Source of the DNA: Levilactobacillus tongjiangensis
Lineage (GTDB): Bacteria > Bacillota > Bacilli > Lactobacillales > Lactobacillaceae
Length of the DNA: 53,344 nucleotides
Direction: 5' to 3'
Assembly (NCBI RefSeq): GCF_003946345.1
Contig: NZ_RHNY01000018.1
Span: 1 to 53,344 of the forward strand
Position 1 is the first letter of the stretch. Each line of letters opens with the position of its first letter. The notes under the pieces are model-generated. The model was not told where the DNA came from. It made no database searches and saw only the letters and a program-made list of their open reading frames with translations. This document shows, in pieces, positions 48,556-53,344 of the stretch. The translations under genes and the position numbers were made by a program.

Positions 48556-51138
48556 ATGACAACCAGTTATTTTAAACTAATTCTCCGAGAAATCGGTCAC
48601 TCCAAGGCACGATTCCTGTCGATCATGTTGATCATCTTTCTTGGCGTTGCCTTCTACACCGGTATTCGGGCCACGGGACCCGACATGCTCCAAGCAGCAA
48701 CCGATTACTACGCCCACCAAAGACTGGCCACGAATAGCGTGCAATCTACGGCTGGTCTTACCAAACAGGATTTAGCGATTCTTCACCAACACCGACAACA
48801 AGTTACCTACCAAGCTGTAAAATCCATCGATATTAACCAATTGAATAATAATCGCGTCGTTCGGGTCGCCGAGATTCCCGCGACCCAGCGTCTCAACCGC
48901 CTGACCGTGGTTAGTGGTCACTTGCCTCATCAGGCGAATGAAATCGTCCTCGACCAGCAGGCCCGCACCCTACAACCTAAATTAAAACTGGGTGACACCT
49001 ACCGTATCGCCACGACCACCAAGCTAAACCAACAATTTCACCGACGGACCTTTAAAATTGTCGGGTTCGTGAATTCCCCCCGCTACATCGAAACGACGGA
49101 CCGGGGCGTGACCACCGTTGGTAAGGGCACACTGGATTACTTTGCCCTAGTTAAGCCTGGCACACTAAAACAAACCGTGGCCAGTCGCATTGACGTTGGT
49201 TTTAAAAACTTGAGCGGCGTTACCCCGTACACCGCCAAATATCGTCGGCTCAATCAAGAAAACACGACGCGGTTAAAGACCTGGTTCACCCCTCAAGCAG
49301 CCAAACGTCAGGCACAGCTCCAACGTCAAGCTCGAGCTAAATTGGCACCACGCATCGCCCAGGTGAACCAGCTCAGCCAACAATTTCCAGCTGGCGCCGC
49401 GCCGGTCAAGACTGCCCGACAACAAATTGCCCACGCCCAGGCCCAAATCACTGCCATCCCCCGGCCGACCTACCTGTATACCGGACGGGCCGCCAACCCC
49501 GGGTACAGTGAATACCATGAAAATACGCAACGGGTCGTGGCTCTTTCGACGGTCTTCCCCCTCTTCTTCATTGCCATCGCGGCACTGATCTGTTTGACGA
49601 CCATGACCCGGATGGTCACCGAACTCCGGATTCAAATGGGGACCCTCAAGGCCCTTGGCTATACCAACACGGCTATTGGCAGTGAATTCATGTGGTACGG
49701 TGGACTAGCTAGCCTGCTGGGGACCTTACTTGGCGTCGGCTTTGGCGTTAACTTCTTTCCCCGTTTTATTGCTCAGGCTTATGGCAGCATGTATAATTTG
49801 CCAGCCATCAACGTCCAGTACCTCTGGGCTGACATCCTAATTGCCCTCGTGATCGCCCTGATCTGCACCATGGGCAGCGCATTCGTCGTGTTGCGGGTCG
49901 ACCTACACAGTCTGCCTGCAACATTGATGTTGCCCAAGGCGCCCAAAGCCGGTCAGACCTTGTTGTTGGAACGGTGGCATGGTCTTTGGAAGCGACTGAA
50001 TTTTACCCATAAAGTCACCCTGCGCAACCTCTTTCGCTATAAGCAACGCCTGTTGATGACCGTTCTCGGTATCGCTGGGTGCATGGCCATGATGATCACT
50101 GGCTTTGGCCTCAAGGATTCCATCGGCGACATCAGTACGAAACAGTTCAATCAGCTTTGGCACTACGACGCCATTGTCGTACGCAACGGTTCACAGACCA
50201 CGGCCCAGCGACACGCCCTGCACCACAATTCTCTGTATCGACAGGACCTCGTGCTCAAGCAATCTCAGGTCACCGTGCAAAAGGCGGGCATGGCCAATCA
50301 AACCGCCACGTTGGGTGTCCCCCAGCATCCTCAGCAGTTAACTAAATTCGTCGTGCTCCGTGACCGGCAAACCCAACGCGCCCAACACCTGACCACTAAC
50401 GGCGCCATCATTGACGAGAAACTCGCCAAGTTAGCCGACGTCAAGGTGGGCGACACCCTGCCCCTGCCCGTTAAGCTGGGTAATCAGACTGCTGTAAACG
50501 TCAAAGTAGCGGCTATTTCGGAAAACTACGTCGGTCACTTTGTCTACCTAGCGCCCGCTTACTATCGGCAAGTCTTTAACCACCGGCCAACGTACAATGG
50601 CAACCTAGTGCAATTCACCAAACACGGACAACGGGCCGAAAATACCTTTGCGAACAACCTGCTAAAACACAAGGGCATCTTAAACGTCACCCTCCTAAGC
50701 ACGGAAAAGAAGACGAACTTTCAGATGCTAGATAGCATGAATCTGGTCGTCTTGATTTTCGTCGTCGCTGCCGGCGCGTTGGCCTTGGTCGTCCTGTACA
50801 ATCTGACGAACATCAACGTGGCGGAACGAATCCGGGAGCTTTCCACCATTAAGGTCTTGGGCTTCTACGATGGTGAGGTCACCATGTACATCTTCCGTGA
50901 AAACTTGATTCTGACACTCCTCGGTATCTTCTTCGGGTGCTTCCTGGGAAATTGGCTGCATCGTTACATTCTCACCACAGCTGAGACCAATACCCTGATG
51001 TTTTCGCCCGGAATTCACCCGGTTAGTTACGTTTACGCGGCGCTATTGACGTTAGCATTTAGCCTGTTAGTGATGGGGATCATGCACTTGAAATTGAAGC
51101 ACATCAACATGCTCGATGCCCTGCAATCGGTCGACTAA
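48556..51138 (+). CDS. FtsX-like ABC transporter permease (860 aa)
   Basis: A large permease with an N-terminal membrane segment (SIMLIIFLGVAFYTGIRA), an extracellular stretch of about 270 residues, three membrane helices near residue 335-440, a second extracellular domain, and three final helices (LVVLIFVVAAGALALVVLYN near residue 730 onward). Two FtsX domains are present (SKARFLSIML and the second KQRLLMTVLGIAGCMAMM). The ATG is used; a GTG nine bases earlier is an alternative. Together with the ATPase it forms a complete exporter. No histidine kinase or response regulator is adjacent, which argues against a standard bacitracin-type module. Confidence 0.92.
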   Translation: MTTSYFKLILREIGHSKARFLSIMLIIFLGVAFYTGIRATGPDMLQAATDYYAHQRLATNSVQSTAGLTKQDLAILHQHRQQVTYQAVKSIDINQLNNNRVVRVAEIPATQRLNRLTVVSGHLPHQANEIVLDQQARTLQPKLKLGDTYRIATTTKLNQQFHRRTFKIVGFVNSPRYIETTDRGVTTVGKGTLDYFALVKPGTLKQTVASRIDVGFKNLSGVTPYTAKYRRLNQENTTRLKTWFTPQAAKRQAQLQRQARAKLAPRIAQVNQLSQQFPAGAAPVKTARQQIAHAQAQITAIPRPTYLYTGRAANPGYSEYHENTQRVVALSTVFPLFFIAIAALICLTTMTRMVTELRIQMGTLKALGYTNTAIGSEFMWYGGLASLLGTLLGVGFGVNFFPRFIAQAYGSMYNLPAINVQYLWADILIALVIALICTMGSAFVVLRVDLHSLPATLMLPKAPKAGQTLLLERWHGLWKRLNFTHKVTLRNLFRYKQRLLMTVLGIAGCMAMMITGFGLKDSIGDISTKQFNQLWHYDAIVVRNGSQTTAQRHALHHNSLYRQDLVLKQSQVTVQKAGMANQTATLGVPQHPQQLTKFVVLRDRQTQRAQHLTTNGAIIDEKLAKLADVKVGDTLPLPVKLGNQTAVNVKVAAISENYVGHFVYLAPAYYRQVFNHRPTYNGNLVQFTKHGQRAENTFANNLLKHKGILNVTLLSTEKKTNFQMLDSMNLVVLIFVVAAGALALVVLYNLTNINVAERIRELSTIKVLGFYDGEVTMYIFRENLILTLLGIFFGCFLGNWLHRYILTTAETNTLMFSPGIHPVSYVYAALLTLAFSLLVMGIMHLKLKHINMLDALQSVD

Positions 51139-51219
51139 GGCGTTCGTCGGCCAACTATTGCCTAACCCGAATCTTGATTCACAAGTTGCTTCAATTGTTT
51201 GATAACTTAACACGAAACA

Positions 51220-51261
51220 GCAAATAACCAGTAAACACAATTGTGCTTGCTGGTTATTTGC
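51220..51261. other. Long hairpin after the permease gene
   Basis: GCAAATAACCAG pairs perfectly with CTGGTTATTTGC, with CACAATTGTG inside. It lacks a clear T-run but lies 80 bases past the permease stop and may end its transcript. Confidence 0.55.
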
Positions 51262-51341
51262 AATTACTAAAGGTTGAAAGTGTAAAAACCGTTGTCAAGC
51301 CAAGAATAATCAGGCGTTATCGGCTTGAAATTAGTCTCACC

Positions 51342-51528
51342 CAGCCACCTGCGGCGGTCAGAGATTCCGCCTGCTGTGGGGAACGCCTACGGCCTGAAAA
51401 GCGGTCCTTCAGCTCGGTTTGAAGCCTGGAAAAATCACCAGTCTCCAAACACGTCCCACGCTGTAAGCCGAAAATCGGCTAACACCGTCGACACAGCTGG
51501 CTCCACCTCTGACCTCCTCCGGTTAAAC
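51342..51528 (-). repeat. Family 1 unit inside the 591-bp element
   Basis: It is almost identical to the 38346 unit (shared GTCTCCAAACACGTCCCACG and GCCGAAAATCGGC). P5 differs by several bases: GCTGAAGGACCGC versus GCCGGAGGACCGC. Confidence 0.8.
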
Positions 51529-51601
51529 GGGTTCTTGAAAACTAAGCTAGTTTAAGTGACTGAGTGATAGCACTTACGCAATATTATTGGTACTCCACTG
51601 A

Positions 51602-51776
51602 GTAGCCGAGAGTGAGTCAAATTTGGACTCAGCCGTGGGATTTTCAAGTGTCTTTCTTGAAAATGGCGACTTGAAGACGTGCTTTTCGGCTTCAAGCGAG
51701 GGGCAAGACCGCCCTTTGGCTTGTCCCGTCCTTCCCGCCGCGTTCCAGTCCAAATTTGGCGAACGGTAAGGCGGCA
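51602..51776 (+). repeat. Shorter family 1 variant inside the 591-bp element
   Basis: It corresponds to the 38597 unit. P1 is CAAATTTGGACT with AGTCCAAATTTG, and the hairpins are ATTTTCAAG/CTTGAAAAT, GACTTGAAG/CTTCAAGC and GGGGCAAG/CTTGTCCC. The CCGTCCTTCCCGCCG segment after the last hairpin is an insertion relative to the 38597 unit. Confidence 0.75.
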
Positions 51777-51963
51777 ATTCCCTATTATGTTTGACTAAAC
51801 CCTAATACCCAATCCTTGTTGCATCATGCATAGTGGGTGTTTCAATGCTTTCAACCTTTAGACAATCACTAAAAATCTAATGTCATGCAATCGATTTCAC
51901 AAATAGTGTTATGATTGACCTAATACAAGCGATAATGTATGAGAAACTATCGGAGGCGGTTTT

Positions 51964-53283
51964 ATGGGGTTACGAAGACGATTGAAATGGTTACTAGGAT
52001 TAGGAAGTTTACTGATTGGTATCGGACTCATCGGGGGCTTGACCAGTGCCAATGCTGACTCTGGTGCCAGCGGCCACACCGTGTGGACTTCGATTGAGTT
52101 GGCACCTAACCACGCACTATTAAAAGTTCATGGAACAGCACCGACAGGATCACTCATTAACTTCACTGATTCCGTTCCACTATTTTATAATACTGGCAAA
52201 GTCGAATCGGTCCGACGAGTTGCTAGGGGCTTCGAGAGTGTCACAGACCAAATTTTACTTAACTTAGATACCGGTAAAAGCTATTATCAAATCAATAAGA
52301 CGGAATACCTTGATGCAGCTGACGTAGACTACACCGATCCGTCCGGTGACACGACCACCACGACATTGACCATCAATTGCGTTAACCCAGCGAACACTTC
52401 CTTACAGAAGTTAACGTTTACGGTTGGCACCCAACAAGCGGCGGCCCTGATGACCGAGTTAACAACGGCCAAGCCCGCGGCTGACATTACGGGTTACAAA
52501 CTAGATACGGTCGCACCTGCAGGAACAAATGAAGTCACCTACACTTACAATCCAACTGTGACCTTTAAATTTCAAGATGCCAGTGGTAATCAGCTGGCAG
52601 ACGATGAGATCAGCTCAGGTAAGCCGGGCGACAAGTACACCTTGCCGGACAAAACAACCGACGCTGCTTTCAAGGGCCTGACGTTAAAGTCCATCAAAGG
52701 TGGCACGCCCACGGGTATTTACCAGGATACGCCGCAAACTTTCACTTACGTTTATGGTAAGCCAACGGCCACCACTACTAACACGAACACCGCTGAAGCA
52801 AAAGCGGCGCCAGTCACGGTGCACTATCAAACGGCCAGTGGCACGAAATTAGCCAAAGATACCGTCATTAATGGCACAGTTAATGCACCTTATCAGGCCA
52901 AGCAAAGGGCCATCAAGGGGTATACCTTGGTCAAGACCATTGGCACGCCTGCTGGCAAGTTCACAACCTCTGCGCAAACGGTGACTTATGTTTACACCAA
53001 GAACGCAGCTGCTTTCCAACCATTCATGATTTACGCCAAGCAGGGACTCTATCGTTACACAAAACCAACGTTTAAAGCCAGTCAACGCGTCGCTCACGTC
53101 AAGGGCCTGCCACGAATCCAGGCTAAGACGTTCAAGGTCGTGGGAACGACCAAGTCAGCGCAGGGACGCACCCGCTACCAGCTAGCTGATGGGACCTACG
53201 TCACAGCGAAGACCAACTTTGTGGCCAACCTATACTGGCAGGGCAAACACTATCAAAAACTAGTCGTATACCCGTTGTGCTAG
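51964..53283 (+). CDS. Secreted MucBP/DUF5776 protein
   Basis: A 439-residue secreted protein. The signal peptide is about residues 1-30. Residues of about 35-195 are a beta-rich N-terminal region. Two MucBP-like units follow: VTFKFQDASGNQLADDEISS and VTVHYQTASGTKLAKDTVIN, each ending TYVY. The C-terminus (IYAKQGLYRYTKPTFKASQR, then RYQLADGTYVTAKTNFV) is a DUF5776-like module also seen in other lactobacilli surface proteins. No LPXTG motif is present. Its likely role is binding mucus or wall polymers. The ATG follows ATCGGAGG. The remaining bases to the window end show nothing. Confidence 0.88.
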   Translation: MGLRRRLKWLLGLGSLLIGIGLIGGLTSANADSGASGHTVWTSIELAPNHALLKVHGTAPTGSLINFTDSVPLFYNTGKVESVRRVARGFESVTDQILLNLDTGKSYYQINKTEYLDAADVDYTDPSGDTTTTTLTINCVNPANTSLQKLTFTVGTQQAAALMTELTTAKPAADITGYKLDTVAPAGTNEVTYTYNPTVTFKFQDASGNQLADDEISSGKPGDKYTLPDKTTDAAFKGLTLKSIKGGTPTGIYQDTPQTFTYVYGKPTATTTNTNTAEAKAAPVTVHYQTASGTKLAKDTVINGTVNAPYQAKQRAIKGYTLVKTIGTPAGKFTTSAQTVTYVYTKNAAAFQPFMIYAKQGLYRYTKPTFKASQRVAHVKGLPRIQAKTFKVVGTTKSAQGRTRYQLADGTYVTAKTNFVANLYWQGKHYQKLVVYPLC

Positions 53284-53344
53284 TTAATTAGCTGCCAGGT
53301 ATCTACGAATAAAAGTTGTTCTAATCGACTTTTGAAGCCACGCA

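Larger units (their letters stand above)
51269..51859. mobile_element. TIR-bounded composite non-coding element, 591 bp
   Basis: The ends are 12-bp inverted repeats (AAAGGTTGAAAG and CTTTCAACCTTT). It contains two opposite-facing family 1 units (51342-51528 and 51602-51776). Its resemblance to 38285-38829 extends across the scaffold, with differences concentrated at the ends and the P5 region. No reading frame of interest is present. Confidence 0.75.

Noticed and set aside
47845-51138. Bacitracin-type resistance module (BceAB with two-component system)
   Set aside because: No histidine kinase or response regulator is adjacent, and the permease is longer than BceB.
12147-51859. CRISPR array
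   Set aside because: Repeats are widely dispersed, about 160-200 bp long, in both orientations and without regular spacers; no cas genes.

Overview
The window looks like chromosome of a heterofermentative-type lactobacillus (Lactobacillaceae, order Lactobacillales). The evidence is WxL/LPXTG surface proteins, an oleate hydratase, an OatA-like acetyltransferase, a GRP-type sugar permease, a DUF5776/MucBP secreted protein, strong AAGGAGG ribosome sites and a GC content near 50%. A Levilactobacillus-like genus is my inference. No rRNA, tRNA, CRISPR array, phage genes or transposase gene was found.

Layout. 1-3600: WxL surface cluster on the minus strand (WxL protein, LPXTG anchor protein, second WxL protein with a long leader). 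4-12.2 kb: an unrecognised zinc-finger-like protein, GRP sugar permease, tautomerase, short UvrA-like ABC protein, YagU-like membrane protein and a GPH sugar transporter. 12.9-21.3 kb: MarR regulator, a small gene behind a LexA-like box, HAD phosphatase, PadR plus DUF4097 operon, cytidine deaminase, signal peptidase I, a membrane protein and oleate hydratase. 22-35.5 kb: secreted and cell-wall genes (SH3-like repeat protein, OatA-like protein, frameshifted polysaccharide deacetylase, L,D-transpeptidase, zinc-less matrixin-like protein, secreted SH3-like protein, large membrane protein) mixed with adenosine deaminase, a catalytically incomplete tyrosine recombinase and two tiny membrane peptides. 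This part also holds a candidate type I toxin-antitoxin locus. 35.6-36.2 kb: RelB/PemK-type toxin-antitoxin pair. 36.4-47.3 kb: an oxidoreductase and detoxification-like cluster (two aldo/keto reductases, tandem ABM protein, two hexapeptide acetyltransferases, amidohydrolase, NAD(P)-binding protein, two DUF2255 proteins, LtrA, LysR). 47.8-51.1 kb: two-gene ABC exporter. 51.9-53.3 kb: MucBP/DUF5776 secreted protein.

The outstanding content is non-coding. At least three families of dispersed, strongly structured intergenic elements occupy most of the large gaps. Family 1 (about 160-200 bp, 14 clear copies plus one decayed) folds into a branched structure of five helices. The arms differ in sequence from copy to copy but stay complementary, while a few short segments remain fixed. 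The copies mostly occur as inverted pairs. Two pairs sit inside a shared scaffold of 545 and 591 bp bounded by 12-13 bp inverted repeats, and a third scaffold without either structured unit forms the promoter and leader of the ABC operon. Family 2 (five copies) is a long interrupted hairpin with a fixed core, often just after a terminator. Family 3 (two copies) is another branched element with co-varying stems. I do not recognise any of the three from memory as a named RNA or repeat family, but this could not be searched.

Gene calls rest on open reading frames, ribosome sites and remembered family motifs. RNA structures were paired by eye.
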